Shown: piece after piece, positions 8,114 to 16,750 of the stretch | How positions within the stretch are numbered: the first letter of the stretch is position 1 | Layout: every line of letters starts with the position of its first letter | Source of the DNA: Gemmiger gallinarum | Lineage (GTDB): Bacteria; Bacillota; Clostridia; Oscillospirales; Ruminococcaceae | DNA length: 64,000 nucleotides | Reading direction: 5' to 3' | Assembly: GCF_014982805.1 (NCBI RefSeq) | Contig: NZ_JADCKC010000002.1 | Span: 434,001 to 498,000 of the forward strand | Made by a program: the position numbers and the translations under genes | The notes under the pieces: generated by a model | Database searches by the model: none | Told to the model about the DNA's origin: nothing | The model's input: only the letters and a program-made list of their open reading frames with translations

Positions 8114-9610
8114 ATGAAGCATTTTGAGTTTGAGTACGGCGCCGGCACCATGGGTGCGGATCTGCCCGATTCCACCGACGAATTCATCCCCGGCATCACG
8201 GTGCCCGACCCGGACTATATCCCCGAGGACAAGCTGGAAGCCGCTTACCGTGAGAGCCTGGATCATCCCATCGGCATGCCCACCGTCAAGGAGCTGGCCC
8301 ACAAGGGCAGCAAGGTGGTCTTCGTCGTGCCCGACCGCGTCAAGGGCGGCGAGCAGCCCACCAGCCACCGCAAACTGTCCATCAAGTACATCCTGAACGA
8401 TTTGTACAGCGTGGGCGTGGAGAAGAAGGACATCCTGTTCATCATCTCCAACGGCCTGCATCCCCGTTCCACCGACAAGGACGCTCTGGCCATCTTCGGA
8501 CCCGAGCTGTACAACCAGTTCTGGCCCACCGGTCAGATCATCAGCCATGACTCCGAGGACCCGGACAACATGGTGGATCTGGGCTTCACCAAGCGGGGCG
8601 ACCCCGTCTGGATGAACCGCATGGTCTTTGAAGCCGACCTGCCCATCCTCATCGGCCATGTCAACGGCAACCCCTACGGCGGTTACTCCGGCGGCTACAA
8701 GCACAGCGCCACCGGCATCACCAACTGGAAGAGCATCGCCAGCCACCATGTGCCTTCCGTCATGCACCGGGACGACTTCACCCCCGTCAACAACGGCAGC
8801 CTGATGCGGGACAAGTTCAACGAGATCTCCATGCACATGGAGGAGAAGATGGGCCATCCCTTCTTCTGCTGCGACGCCGTCCTCGACTCCAAGAGCCGCC
8901 AGATCGCCATCTTCTCCGGCTACGCCAAGGAAATGATGCCCGAGAGCTGGAAGGTGGCCGACAAGCGCACCTACGTCCACTGGGCGGAGAAGAAGTACGA
9001 CGTTCTCGTCTTCGGCATGCCCCAGAAGTTCCACTACGGCGACGGCATGGGCACCAACCCCATCATGATGATGCAGGCTCTGTCCGCCCAGGTGCTGCGC
9101 TTCAAGCGCGTCATGAGCGACCACTGCGTCATTATCTGCTCCTCCCTGTGCAACGGCTTCTTCAACGACAAGAAGTGGCCCTACCTGCGGGAGTGCTACG
9201 AGTGGTTCCAGCATGACCAGATGAACCAGCTGCCCGACATGAACCGTCTGGGCGAGTACTTCGCCACCAACGAGGAGTACATCCGCAAGTACCGCTTCAC
9301 CAACGCCTTCCATCCCTTCCACGGCTTCTCGATGATGAGCTGCGGCCATATCGCCGAGATGAACACCAGCGCCATCTACATTGTCGGCGCCGAGGATCCG
9401 GGCTATGCCCGCGGCATGGGCCTCAAGACCCGCGCCACCTTCGAGGAGGCTTTGGAGGACGCCAAGAAGAAGTATGTGGGCGAGAACCCCAACATCCTGG
9501 CTCTGCCCCTGACCTTCAAGACCACCAGCGTGCATCTGTGCATGAAGAACCCCGCCGACGACTGCATGGACGAGTACGGCCATCGCCACGGCGGCTGCGG
9601 CTGCGGCTGA
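8114..9610 (+). CDS. LarA-like nickel-pincer racemase/epimerase
   Basis: A 498-residue member of the lactate racemase (LarA, DUF2088) family, whose characterised members use a nickel-pincer nucleotide to racemise or epimerise 2-hydroxy acids. The N-terminal domain has VVPDRVKGG and ISNGLHPRSTDKD. His116 and His182 (IGHVNGNPYGGYSGGYKH) are 66 residues apart, the same spacing as catalytic His108/His174 of Lactobacillus plantarum LarA, and SIASHHV follows as a likely metal ligand region. The tail ends YGHRHGGCGCG, a Cys/His cluster. No larB, larC or larE cofactor genes are in the window. Its place inside a sugar-phosphate operon suggests a sugar-derived hydroxy-acid or related substrate, not lactate, but that is inference. 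Confidence 0.8.
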   Translation: MKHFEFEYGAGTMGADLPDSTDEFIPGITVPDPDYIPEDKLEAAYRESLDHPIGMPTVKELAHKGSKVVFVVPDRVKGGEQPTSHRKLSIKYILNDLYSVGVEKKDILFIISNGLHPRSTDKDALAIFGPELYNQFWPTGQIISHDSEDPDNMVDLGFTKRGDPVWMNRMVFEADLPILIGHVNGNPYGGYSGGYKHSATGITNWKSIASHHVPSVMHRDDFTPVNNGSLMRDKFNEISMHMEEKMGHPFFCCDAVLDSKSRQIAIFSGYAKEMMPESWKVADKRTYVHWAEKKYDVLVFGMPQKFHYGDGMGTNPIMMMQALSAQVLRFKRVMSDHCVIICSSLCNGFFNDKKWPYLRECYEWFQHDQMNQLPDMNRLGEYFATNEEYIRKYRFTNAFHPFHGFSMMSCGHIAEMNTSAIYIVGAEDPGYARGMGLKTRATFEEALEDAKKKYVGENPNILALPLTFKTTSVHLCMKNPADDCMDEYGHRHGGCGCG

Positions 9611-9623
9611 AAGGAGGCCGCCC

Positions 9624-10784
9624 ATGGCCGGTAATCTTCTCATCGTACACGGCGGCGGCCCTACCGCCGTCATCAACTCCTCCCTGTACGGGGCCATCCG
9701 TCAGGCCCAGGACTGCCCGCTGGTGGACCGCGTCTATGCGGCCATCGGCGGCACCGGCGGCCTGCTGAAGGAAAAGCTGCGGGATGTCACCGACCTGCCC
9801 GACGCGGAACTCCGGGGCCTGCTGTCCAGCCCGGCGTCCGCCATCGGCACCAGCCGGGACGCCCTGGAAGCCCCCGAGTATGAGGCCATGGTGCCTATCC
9901 TGGAGAAATACGGCATCCGCTATGTTCTCATGAACGGCGGCAACGGCACCATGGACACCTGCGGCAAGCTGTATGCCCGCTGCGCCGAACGGGGCATTAA
10001 CGTCATCGGCATCCCCAAGACCATGGACAACGACCTGGCCATCACCGACCACTCGCCGGGCTTCGGCAGTGCGGCGCGGTACATGGCGGGCAGCGTGGCG
10101 GAGGTCTGCTGCGACGTGGAGGGCCTGCCCATCCACATTGTGGTGGTGGAGGCCCTGGGCCGCAATGCGGGCTGGGTCACGGCGGCGGCATCCCTTGCCA
10201 CCGACAGCTATGCCCACGGCCCCGACCTGATCTACCTGCCCGAGCGCGCCTTCAAGGAGGAAGAGTTCCTCTGCGACGTGGAGCAGCTCATCAAGACGAA
10301 AGGCCACGGCGTGGTGGTGGCCAGCGAGGGCCTGCACTATGCCGACGGCACCCCCATCGTGGAGCCCATCTTTACCGTAGGCCGAGCCACCTATTTCGGC
10401 GACGTGTCCGCCCATCTGGCCAACCTCATCACCAAAAAGCTGGGCTACAAGGCCCGTGCGGAAAAACCGGGCCTGCTGGGCCGGGCGTCCATCGCCTGGC
10501 AGAGCGACACCGACCGCACCGAGGCAGAGCTCTGCGGCCGTGCGGCAGTGGATGCCGTCACCACCGGCCAGAGCGGCAAGATGGTGGCTTTGCGCCGTGT
10601 CCCGGGGCCCAATTACCGCTGCGAGACCTTCCTCGTGGACATCCAGGAAGTCATGATGACCGAGCGCAAACTGCCCGACGAGTTCATCAACGCCCGGGGC
10701 AACAACATCACCGAGGCCTTCAAGGAGTGGTGCCGCCCCCTCATCGGAGCACCTCTGCCCAAGCTCATGGACCTAAGACCCTGA
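9624..10784 (+). CDS. 6-phosphofructokinase family protein (phosphate donor uncertain)
   Basis: A 386-residue PfkA-superfamily enzyme that phosphorylates fructose 6-phosphate at C1. HGGGPTAVINSS forms the nucleotide/pyrophosphate loop, VIGIPKTMDNDL holds the catalytic Asp, and VVVEALGRNAGW and VASEGLHY are substrate loops. The Lys in PKTMDND is typical of pyrophosphate enzymes, but the donor-selective loop reads GGNGTMDT (residues 105-112). Pyrophosphate-dependent relatives have Asp at the second-glycine position (GGNDSMDT), and Gly there is usual for ATP use. ATP or pyrophosphate therefore cannot be decided by eye. It starts 13 bases after the LarA-like stop with AAAGGAGG upstream. Confidence 0.87.
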   Translation: MAGNLLIVHGGGPTAVINSSLYGAIRQAQDCPLVDRVYAAIGGTGGLLKEKLRDVTDLPDAELRGLLSSPASAIGTSRDALEAPEYEAMVPILEKYGIRYVLMNGGNGTMDTCGKLYARCAERGINVIGIPKTMDNDLAITDHSPGFGSAARYMAGSVAEVCCDVEGLPIHIVVVEALGRNAGWVTAAASLATDSYAHGPDLIYLPERAFKEEEFLCDVEQLIKTKGHGVVVASEGLHYADGTPIVEPIFTVGRATYFGDVSAHLANLITKKLGYKARAEKPGLLGRASIAWQSDTDRTEAELCGRAAVDAVTTGQSGKMVALRRVPGPNYRCETFLVDIQEVMMTERKLPDEFINARGNNITEAFKEWCRPLIGAPLPKLMDLRP

Positions 10785-10809
10785 CAACAACCAAAGGGGA
10801 GTGAATATC

Positions 10810-12069
10810 ATGTTGAAATTGAGTATCCGCGATCAGCGCGCTCTGGTAGGCGAAGCCGAACTCACGGCCGCCATCCGGGACGGCGTTCCCGCCTTGCAGC
10901 TGGCCCAGGCCGGGGAAGAGCGCTACGCCGACAGCCAGGGCTGGCTCAACGTGGATGAATGGGCCGGGGAGGAGATCCTTGCCAACATCGAGCGTATCGC
11001 GTCCCACATCCGCGAGACCTGCGATGCCTTTGTACTCATCGGCGTGGGCGGCTCCAACAATGCTGCCCGTGCCGTCATCGAGGCACTGGCCGACGGTTCC
11101 GGCCCCGAGATCGTCTACGCGGGCAACACCCTGTCCGCCAATGCCATGAACCGCATGCTCAAAAAGCTGGAAGGCAAGCACTTTGCCATCGACTGCATCG
11201 CCAAAAACTTCGAGACGCTGGAACCCGGCGCCTCCTTCCGGGTACTGCGTCGGGAACTGGCTGCCCGCTATTCTCCTGAGGAAGCCGCCAGCCGCATCAT
11301 CTGCACCGGCACCTACGGCTCCTCTCTGGAAGAGCTGTGCAAGACCGAGGGTTACACCTTTGTCCCCTTCCCCACCAACGTGGGCGGCCGCTACACCGCC
11401 ATGACCTATGTAGGGCTTTTGCCCATGGCTGTAGCGGGCATCGACATCCGTGCCCTGGTACGCGGTGCCTCCGACATGGAGACCGCCCTGCACACCGGCG
11501 CGCCGGAGGATAACCTTGCCCTGCGTTATGCCGTGCTGCGCAACCTGTACTATCAGCGGGGCTACAAGCTGGAACTTCTGGCCAGCTTCGAGCCTCAGTT
11601 CCGGTGGTTCTACAAGTGGTGGGTCCAGCTCTTTGCCGAAAGCGAAGGCAAGGACGGCAAGGGACTTTTCCCCGTCACCGCCGAATTTTCTGAGGAGCTG
11701 CACGCAGTGGGTCAGTACATTCAGGACGGCGCGCCGCTCATGTTCGAGACCTTCCTGGACGTGGAAGCCCGCCAGGACAGCCTGGTGGTCATGCCCGACG
11801 GCAAGGCCGACTACTTCGACTACCTCAACGGCAAGGACTTCTACGACATCAACAAGGCGGCTTTCTCCGCCACCGTCACCGCTCACAGCGAAAAGCTGCC
11901 CTGCCTGATCTTCGACGTTCCGGCGCTGGATGCCTACAACTTCGGCCAGCTGTTCTACTTCTTCCAGTTTGCCTGCTATATCTCGGGCAGCCTGCTGGGC
12001 ATTGATCCCTTCAATCAGCCCGGCGTGGAAGCCTACAAGGGCTGGATGTTCAAGGCCCTGGGCAAATAA
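10810..12069 (+). CDS. pgi: Glucose-6-phosphate isomerase family protein
   Basis: A 419-residue phosphoglucose isomerase-fold protein, interconverting aldose and ketose 6-phosphates. The sugar-phosphate-binding start of the SIS fold reads VLIGVGGSNNAARAVIE (GIGGS in housekeeping enzymes). SRIICTGTYGSS, FVPFPTNVGGRYTA (the family's GGRxS/T motif) and the C-terminal AYNFGQLFYFFQFA with NQPGVEAYK match clostridial Pgi. ATG 10810 follows GGGGAG by nine bases; GTG 10801 overlaps that site and is less likely. It is the last gene of the aldolase operon and is followed by a strong terminator. Because the sequence is divergent, an alternative hexose phosphate may be the substrate. Confidence 0.88.
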   Translation: MLKLSIRDQRALVGEAELTAAIRDGVPALQLAQAGEERYADSQGWLNVDEWAGEEILANIERIASHIRETCDAFVLIGVGGSNNAARAVIEALADGSGPEIVYAGNTLSANAMNRMLKKLEGKHFAIDCIAKNFETLEPGASFRVLRRELAARYSPEEAASRIICTGTYGSSLEELCKTEGYTFVPFPTNVGGRYTAMTYVGLLPMAVAGIDIRALVRGASDMETALHTGAPEDNLALRYAVLRNLYYQRGYKLELLASFEPQFRWFYKWWVQLFAESEGKDGKGLFPVTAEFSEELHAVGQYIQDGAPLMFETFLDVEARQDSLVVMPDGKADYFDYLNGKDFYDINKAAFSATVTAHSEKLPCLIFDVPALDAYNFGQLFYFFQFACYISGSLLGIDPFNQPGVEAYKGWMFKALGK

Positions 12070-12103
12070 TTCCGCTTTCTTCCTTTTGCCATATTTTTTT
12101 CAC

Positions 12104-12157
12104 ACGGGAAGCCCCCGCGGTGCGCTGCACTGCGGGGGCTTCCCGTCTCTTTTTTTG
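12104..12157 (+). terminator. Terminator of the sugar-phosphate operon
   Basis: ACGGGAAGCCCCCGC (12104-12118) pairs perfectly with GCGGGGGCTTCCCGT (12132-12146), followed by CTCTTTTTTT. Confidence 0.95.
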
Positions 12158-12240
12158 GCTGTGCCCGCAGCCTGCCGGGCTTCTCTTCCGGGGGGCTTTC
12201 GGGTTTCTTTTCTTTCCTCCGCCGCAGCCTCCGCGGCCGC

Positions 12241-12286
12241 AAAAAAATACAGCGCGGCATATTTATTAAAAATATGCCGCGCTGTA
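12241..12286 (-). terminator. Terminator of glpP-glpK
   Basis: A perfect 17-bp stem (12248-12264 with 12270-12286, loop ATTAA) is followed on the minus strand by seven T residues (12241-12247). It ends leftward transcription from glpK. Confidence 0.93.
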
Positions 12287-12332
12287 ATGTTTATGATTTT
12301 TTATCGGAGGAGACCATGCTCGGATTTTCCAT

Positions 12333-13820
12333 TCATTCCGCCCATTCCCTTGCCCGGCTCACCGCCTTGCGCCAGCCTGCATAAAGGCGGTCGCGCCGGT
12401 CGGCGTCCATAACAGGGGTATATACCTTGTCCAGCGTCCACTGGCTGCGGATCTCGTCCAGATCTTTCCACACGCCGGTGGCAAGACCGGCCAGATAGGC
12501 AGCGCCCAGGGCGGTGGTCTCCCGGATCATGGGACGGCGGATGCTGCGTCCCACAATGTCTGCCTGGAACTGCATGAGGAAGTTGTTGGCCGAAGCCCCG
12601 CCGTCCACCCGCAGCTCCTTGAGGGAGATGCCGGTATCCTCCTCCATGGCGTGGAGCACGTCGCCAGTCTGATAGGCGATGGACTCCAGCGCCGCCCGGA
12701 TGATGTGGTTGCGCCCGGCCCCCCGGGTCAGGCCCAGGATGGCGCCCCGGGCGTACATATCCCAGTACGGCGCGCCTAAACCGGTAAAGGCCGGCACCAC
12801 GTAGACCCCGGCGCTGTCCCGGACCTTCTGGGCAAAGTACTCGGTGTCGGAGGCCTCGGTGATGAGATGGAGCTCATCCCGCAGCCACTGGACCACGGCG
12901 CCGCCCACAAAGACGCTGCCTTCCAGGGCATAGGTCACCTTGCCGTCCAGCCCCGCCGCAATGGTGGTGAGCAGTCCGTTTTTGCTGACGAACATCTCGC
13001 TGCCGGTGTTCATGAGAAGGAAGCAGCCGGTGCCGTAGGTATTTTTAGCCTCGCCGGGGTCAAAGCAGGTCTGGCCGAACAGCGCCGCCTGCTGGTCCCC
13101 GGCAATGCCCGCAATGGGCACCTCCACGCCCTGAATGTTGACGGTGCCGTACACCTCGCTGCAGCTGCGGACTTCGGGCAGCATGTTCATGGGGATCCCC
13201 AGCTTTTCACAGATGCGCTTGTCCCAGCAGAGGTTCTTGATGTCGTAGAGCATGGTACGGCTGGCGTTGGTGTAGTCGGTCACGTGGACCTTGCCGCCGG
13301 TGAGCTTCCAGATGAGCCAGGTGTCCACCGTGCCGAACAAAAGCTGTCCCGCCTCGGCCTTTTGCCGGGCCCCGGGGACGTTATCCAAGATCCAGCGGAT
13401 CTTGGTGGCGGAGAAATAGGCGTCGATGAGCAGGCCGGTGTGTTCCTTCACATAGGCGGTGAACTCGGCGTCCTTCATCAGTTCTTCACAAAAGTCGGCT
13501 GTGCGGCGGCACTGCCAGACGATGGCATTGTAGACGGGGCGGCCGGTCTCCCTGTCCCAGACGATGGCGGTCTCCCGCTGGTTGGTGATGCCGATGCCCG
13601 CGATCTCCCGGACATCGATGCCGCTCTGGGCCAGCACTTCCATGAGGACGCCATACTGGCTGGAATAGATCTCCATGGGATCGTGCTCCACCCAGCCGGG
13701 GTGAGGGTAATTCTGGGTGAACTCCTTCTGTGCCAGCTGGACGATGTTCTGCTCGCGGTCGAACAGGATGCACCGGCTGCTGGTGGTGCCCTGGTCAAGC
13801 GCGATGACGTATTGCTTCAT
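12333..13820 (-). CDS. glpK: Glycerol kinase
   Basis: A 495-residue FGGY-family glycerol kinase making sn-glycerol 3-phosphate from glycerol and ATP. The N-terminal phosphate loop reads [11 protein letters not shown]. The body has IGITNQRET and VIWQCRRT-like [26 protein letters not shown] and the C-terminal [15 protein letters not shown] are the second family signature. Length equals typical GlpK. Translation starts at ATG 13820 after GGGAGG, not at the upstream frame extension. It follows glpP by 30 bases in the same direction, so its expression probably depends on the antiterminated glpP leader. The product feeds the G3P dehydrogenase genes transcribed the other way. Confidence 0.97.
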   Translation of the reverse strand: MKQYVIALDQGTTSSRCILFDREQNIVQLAQKEFTQNYPHPGWVEHDPMEIYSSQYGVLMEVLAQSGIDVREIAGIGITNQRETAIVWDRETGRPVYNAIVWQCRRTADFCEELMKDAEFTAYVKEHTGLLIDAYFSATKIRWILDNVPGARQKAEAGQLLFGTVDTWLIWKLTGGKVHVTDYTNASRTMLYDIKNLCWDKRICEKLGIPMNMLPEVRSCSEVYGTVNIQGVEVPIAGIAGDQQAALFGQTCFDPGEAKNTYGTGCFLLMNTGSEMFVSKNGLLTTIAAGLDGKVTYALEGSVFVGGAVVQWLRDELHLITEASDTEYFAQKVRDSAGVYVVPAFTGLGAPYWDMYARGAILGLTRGAGRNHIIRAALESIAYQTGDVLHAMEEDTGISLKELRVDGGASANNFLMQFQADIVGRSIRRPMIRETTALGAAYLAGLATGVWKDLDEIRSQWTLDKVYTPVMDADRRDRLYAGWRKAVSRAREWAE

Positions 13821-13850
13821 GGCAAAGCCTCCCTTTTGGATGTATTGCAC

Positions 13851-14438
13851 TCACATGGCCCATACGGCCGGGCTGCTGCTGGATACCGCCGCGGCACCCG
13901 CGCCCATGGCTGCCATAACTTCGTCCTTGTATTTGATGAGCCCGCCCGCGATGACCGGGGTCTCGGTACATGCGGTGATGCGGGCGATAACCCGGGGAAT
14001 GATGCCGGGCAGCACCTCAATAAAGTCCGGCTTGCCCACCCCCAGCTGAGCGGGGAGGTTTTCCAGCGACAGCGAGTCGAGGAGAAAGGCCCTCTGCACC
14101 GTGAGAAGTCCCCGGTGACGCGCCCGGCGCACCACCACCGGCTTGGTGGAGATGATGCCGTCGGGATGGCAGAGTACCTCCAGGGCATCCACAGCGGCTT
14201 CCCGGCCGGACAGTCCGTCGATGAGATCGATATGTACAATGGCCAGCTTGCCTGCCCGGCGGACCTTTTCCACCTGTGCGCAGACGCCGGCGGCACTGCC
14301 GTACAGAAGAAAGATAGCGCCGCACTCACTCTGGAGGGCGGCATCCAGTCCGGCGTCGTCCTTGACGGCGGCGATGACCGGGCTGTCCAGCAGGCGATGG
14401 CAGGCCTGCTCATGCTGCAGCTGATTCGTGATTTCCAC
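13851..14438 (-). CDS. glpP: Glycerol-3-phosphate-responsive antiterminator GlpP
   Basis: A 195-residue GlpP-family RNA-binding antiterminator; Bacillus subtilis GlpP has 192 residues. In presence of glycerol 3-phosphate it lets polymerase read through leader terminators of glycerol genes. Family features are RLLDSPVIAAVKDDAGL, IFLLYGS, VHIDLIDGLSGRE, GIISTKP and the C-terminal FIEVLPGIIPRVI...TPVIAGGLI, a small TIM-like barrel. The frame stays open to 14591, but the promoter and leader terminator lie inside that extension. The GTG at 14438 just after AAAAGGG is the sensible start, though spacing is short. It is followed by glpK. Confidence 0.93.
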   Translation of the reverse strand: MEITNQLQHEQACHRLLDSPVIAAVKDDAGLDAALQSECGAIFLLYGSAAGVCAQVEKVRRAGKLAIVHIDLIDGLSGREAAVDALEVLCHPDGIISTKPVVVRRARHRGLLTVQRAFLLDSLSLENLPAQLGVGKPDFIEVLPGIIPRVIARITACTETPVIAGGLIKYKDEVMAAMGAGAAAVSSSSPAVWAM

Positions 14439-14449
14439 ACCCTTTTGAT

Positions 14450-14500
14450 AAAACAAAGCGGGCCGAACCCACAGTCCGTCCCGCTCGCTACTCTCTGAAC
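14450..14500 (-). promoter_or_regulatory. glpP leader with terminator, candidate GlpP target
   Basis: On the minus strand, between promoter and glpP start, AGCGGG (14462-14457 pairing with 14485-14480) forms a stem with inner GGAC/GTTC pairing and is followed by TTTGTTTT: an intrinsic terminator inside the 5' leader. Immediately before it is AGAGAGTAGCGAGCGGG (14496-14480), resembling GAGTATCGAGTGCGGG in the divergent leader at 14666-14680. This suggests an antitermination element for GlpP, with glpP regulating itself. Confidence 0.65.
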
Positions 14501-14507
14501 GATTTTC

Positions 14508-14536
14508 ATTATGGCAAAGCTCTTGCCAAAAGTAAA
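14508..14536 (-). promoter_or_regulatory. glpP promoter with palindromic spacer
   Basis: Minus-strand TTTACT (14536-14531), a 17-base spacer and CATAAT (14513-14508). The spacer holds the inverted repeat TGGCAA-N5-TTGCCA (14512-14528), a possible repressor operator or catabolite-type site. Confidence 0.6.
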
Positions 14537-14614
14537 GCCCTGAAGTGTAAATTCTGTGTTTTAACGAATCCAGGCCTCCTGTTTTGGACACAATAACAGT
14601 TTTTGTCTATATCG

Positions 14615-14643
14615 TTGACAATTTCTGTGCATAGTGGTAGCAT
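14615..14643 (+). promoter_or_regulatory. Promoter of hydrolase-glpA-glpB-DUF1667 transcript
   Basis: TTGACA (14615-14620), a 17-base spacer and TAGCAT (14638-14643; weak -10). It lies 80 bases from the divergent glpP promoter and about 40 bases before the leader terminator. Confidence 0.55.
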
Positions 14644-14660
14644 GATAGCCGAACGATATG

Positions 14661-14715
14661 CTCTGGAGTATCGAGTGCGGGCGTAAAGGCAGATGGGTGC
14701 CTTTGCGCTTTTTTT
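14661..14715 (+). promoter_or_regulatory. Leader terminator/antiterminator region, candidate GlpP target
   Basis: GCGTAAAGGCA (14681-14691) pairs with TGCCTTTGCGC (14698-14708), followed by seven T (14709-14715): a full intrinsic terminator over 100 bases before the first gene start at 14830. The preceding GGAGTATCGAGTGCGGGC (14665-14682) resembles the glpP leader motif and overlaps the terminator stem, the geometry expected for an antiterminator. Confidence 0.7.
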
Positions 14716-14829
14716 ACGCCTGTTTACGCAGCTGCCGCGGCTTCAGACTGCAGACAGGCGCGGTCCGAACGGCATTCGGTGCAGAACTTGTCCGGAGCGA
14801 ATCTCCAAAAAGAAAGGAAGGAATCACAC

Positions 14830-16674
14830 ATGAATGCAACCCCAAAAAAGCGCACGGCAAAGTTCTGGCTGTGCATCGCCCTGGTCATCTGCCTGATCAG
14901 CTGCATCGGCGCCAGTGTGGTGCAGACCAACTTCGGCAAGGTCACCATCAAGGATCTGCGGTTTGAGACATCCAGCGGCCACCAGATGAGCGCCCTTCTT
15001 CTGATTCCCGACAACGCCACGGCGGAAAATCCCGCCCCGGCCATCGTCTGCAGCCACGGCTGGTACAACAACCGTGAGATGCAGGACCTGAACTATGTGG
15101 AATATGCCCGCCGGGGCTTTGTGGTGCTGTCCATCGACATGTACGGCCACGGCAACTCGGACAACCTGCCCAACGGCACCTGGTGGGACGACGCCAACAA
15201 CGCCAACGGCATGTATGACGCCGTCAAGATGATGGCCCAGCTTCCCTTTGTGGATGCCAGCCGCATCGGCGTCACCGGCCACTCCAACGGCGCCCTGGCC
15301 AGCCGCACCGCCGTGCTGCTGGACAACAAGGCCGACACCCAGCTCATCGCCGCGGCGCTGCTGGTCTCCAACGACGCCGTCTACACCGATGAAAACGGCA
15401 GCTACTACAACATGTTCGGCAGCCGTGACGCCGGTATCGTTGCCTGCCAGTACGACGAGTTCTTCCACCGCGTCAAGCAGGAGGACGGCAGCCGTTCCGC
15501 CCCGCGGGATTACATCCATCAGGCCACGGCCCAGTCCTTCCTCTACTTCGGTCAGGACCCCGCCGGTCAGGAGGAACGCTCCAGCTACACCATGTACACC
15601 CAGGACATCGACGGCCAGGAAGCCATCCGTGTCATCTTCAACCCCGCCATCACCCATCCCTGGGCGCACTTCTCCAAGGGCGTGGTGGCCTCCAGCATCG
15701 GCTTCTTTGACGCCGCCCTGGGCGCCCCCGTCTCCATCGACGGCAACAACCAGATCTGGCAGTTCAAGGTCTTCTTCAACGCCATCGGCCTGGTGGGCTT
15801 CATGATGTTCGCCGTCAGCCTGGCCCTGGTCCTGGTGGGCACCAAACCCTTCGCCTCCCTCAAGGCTCCCGAGCTGGTGGCACCGGCGCCCGCCCTCACC
15901 GGCCGCGGCAAGAGCTGGTTCTGGGCCAGCAACCTCATCGCCGCCGTCTTCTCCTTTGTGGTCTACATGATCGGCTACTCCATCATCGGCGGGTCCATGC
16001 CCTCCTTCTTCCCCCAGTCTCCCGTCTATTTCATCGGCATGTGGAGCCTTTTGTGCGGTCTCTTCACTCTGGTGCTCATCGCCATCGGCAACCGCATCAC
16101 CGGCAAGCGGGATGCCGCCCTCACCGGCGTCAGGATCTCCCTGCCCAAGCTGGGCCTGACCATCCTGCTGGCCCTCATCGTGGCAGTCGCCTCCTATGGT
16201 CTGGTCTTCCTGGCGGACTACTTCTTCAAGACCGACTTCCGTCTGTGGGTGCTGCCCCTCAAGGCCTTCACCGCCGACAAGCTGCCCATCATCCTGATGT
16301 ATCTGCCTTTCTTCCTCGTATACTATATCTGCAACAGCATCTCCATCAACTGCTACAGCTACTTCGAGATGGGCAAGAAGCCCTGGGTCAACACCACCGT
16401 CATGGCAGTGTTCAACGCCCTGGCCCCGGTGGTCATGGTCATCGTCATGTACTCCTGCTTCTTCATCACCGGTCACCTGCCCAGTGAGTTCGTGCCCTGG
16501 TTCGGCGGCAGCATCATCGGCATCTGGCTGTACCCCATCATCGTCATCCTGCCGGTGGCGGCAGTGGTCTCCCGCATTCTCTACAAGCGGACCCGCAACC
16601 CCTACCTGGCCGGCATCCTCATGGCATTGCTGGTCACCACCATGAGCTGCACCAACACCCTCACCCAGCTGTAA
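14830..16674 (+). CDS. Membrane-anchored alpha/beta hydrolase with C-terminal multi-helix domain
   Basis: A 614-residue protein. An N-terminal membrane helix (FWLCIALVICLISCIG) is followed by an outward-facing alpha/beta-hydrolase domain of about 300 residues. That domain has the strand IVCSHGWYNNRE (oxyanion region), FVVLSIDMYGHGNSD, and nucleophile elbow GVTGHSNGA (Ser152). The last 270 residues hold about six hydrophobic helices, for example GLVGFMMFAVSLALVLVG, LGLTILLALIVAVASYG and TVMAVFNALAPVVMVIVM. I know no named function. Its position as first gene after a GlpP-type leader suggests release of glycerol or glycerol phosphate from a lipid or diester, but that is inference. ATG 14830 follows AAAGGAAGG. 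Confidence 0.75.
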   Translation: MNATPKKRTAKFWLCIALVICLISCIGASVVQTNFGKVTIKDLRFETSSGHQMSALLLIPDNATAENPAPAIVCSHGWYNNREMQDLNYVEYARRGFVVLSIDMYGHGNSDNLPNGTWWDDANNANGMYDAVKMMAQLPFVDASRIGVTGHSNGALASRTAVLLDNKADTQLIAAALLVSNDAVYTDENGSYYNMFGSRDAGIVACQYDEFFHRVKQEDGSRSAPRDYIHQATAQSFLYFGQDPAGQEERSSYTMYTQDIDGQEAIRVIFNPAITHPWAHFSKGVVASSIGFFDAALGAPVSIDGNNQIWQFKVFFNAIGLVGFMMFAVSLALVLVGTKPFASLKAPELVAPAPALTGRGKSWFWASNLIAAVFSFVVYMIGYSIIGGSMPSFFPQSPVYFIGMWSLLCGLFTLVLIAIGNRITGKRDAALTGVRISLPKLGLTILLALIVAVASYGLVFLADYFFKTDFRLWVLPLKAFTADKLPIILMYLPFFLVYYICNSISINCYSYFEMGKKPWVNTTVMAVFNALAPVVMVIVMYSCFFITGHLPSEFVPWFGGSIIGIWLYPIIVILPVAAVVSRILYKRTRNPYLAGILMALLVTTMSCTNTLTQL

Positions 16675-16680
16675 TGTTCC

Positions 16681-16716
16681 TGCCGCGCCGCCCCGGAAAC
16701 GGGGCGGCGTCCGGCA
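16681..16716 (+). other. Intercistronic stem-loop
   Basis: CGCCGCCCC (16686-16694) pairs with GGGGCGGCG (16701-16709), with flanking TGCCG/CGGCA. There is no T run, so it is more likely an mRNA-stabilising or processing hairpin than a terminator. Confidence 0.6.
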
Positions 16717-16750
16717 CCTTTCACCCTGACAAAAGGGAGGCTTCACTGTT

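Noticed and set aside
8090-9697. A 535-codon open frame on the minus strand opposite the LarA-like gene
   Set aside because: Low-complexity Gly/Ala/Val/His composition, mirrors the codon bias of the sense gene.
12867-14498. A long plus-strand open frame across glpK and glpP
   Set aside because: The minus strand has two full-length, unmistakable families here; this frame has none.
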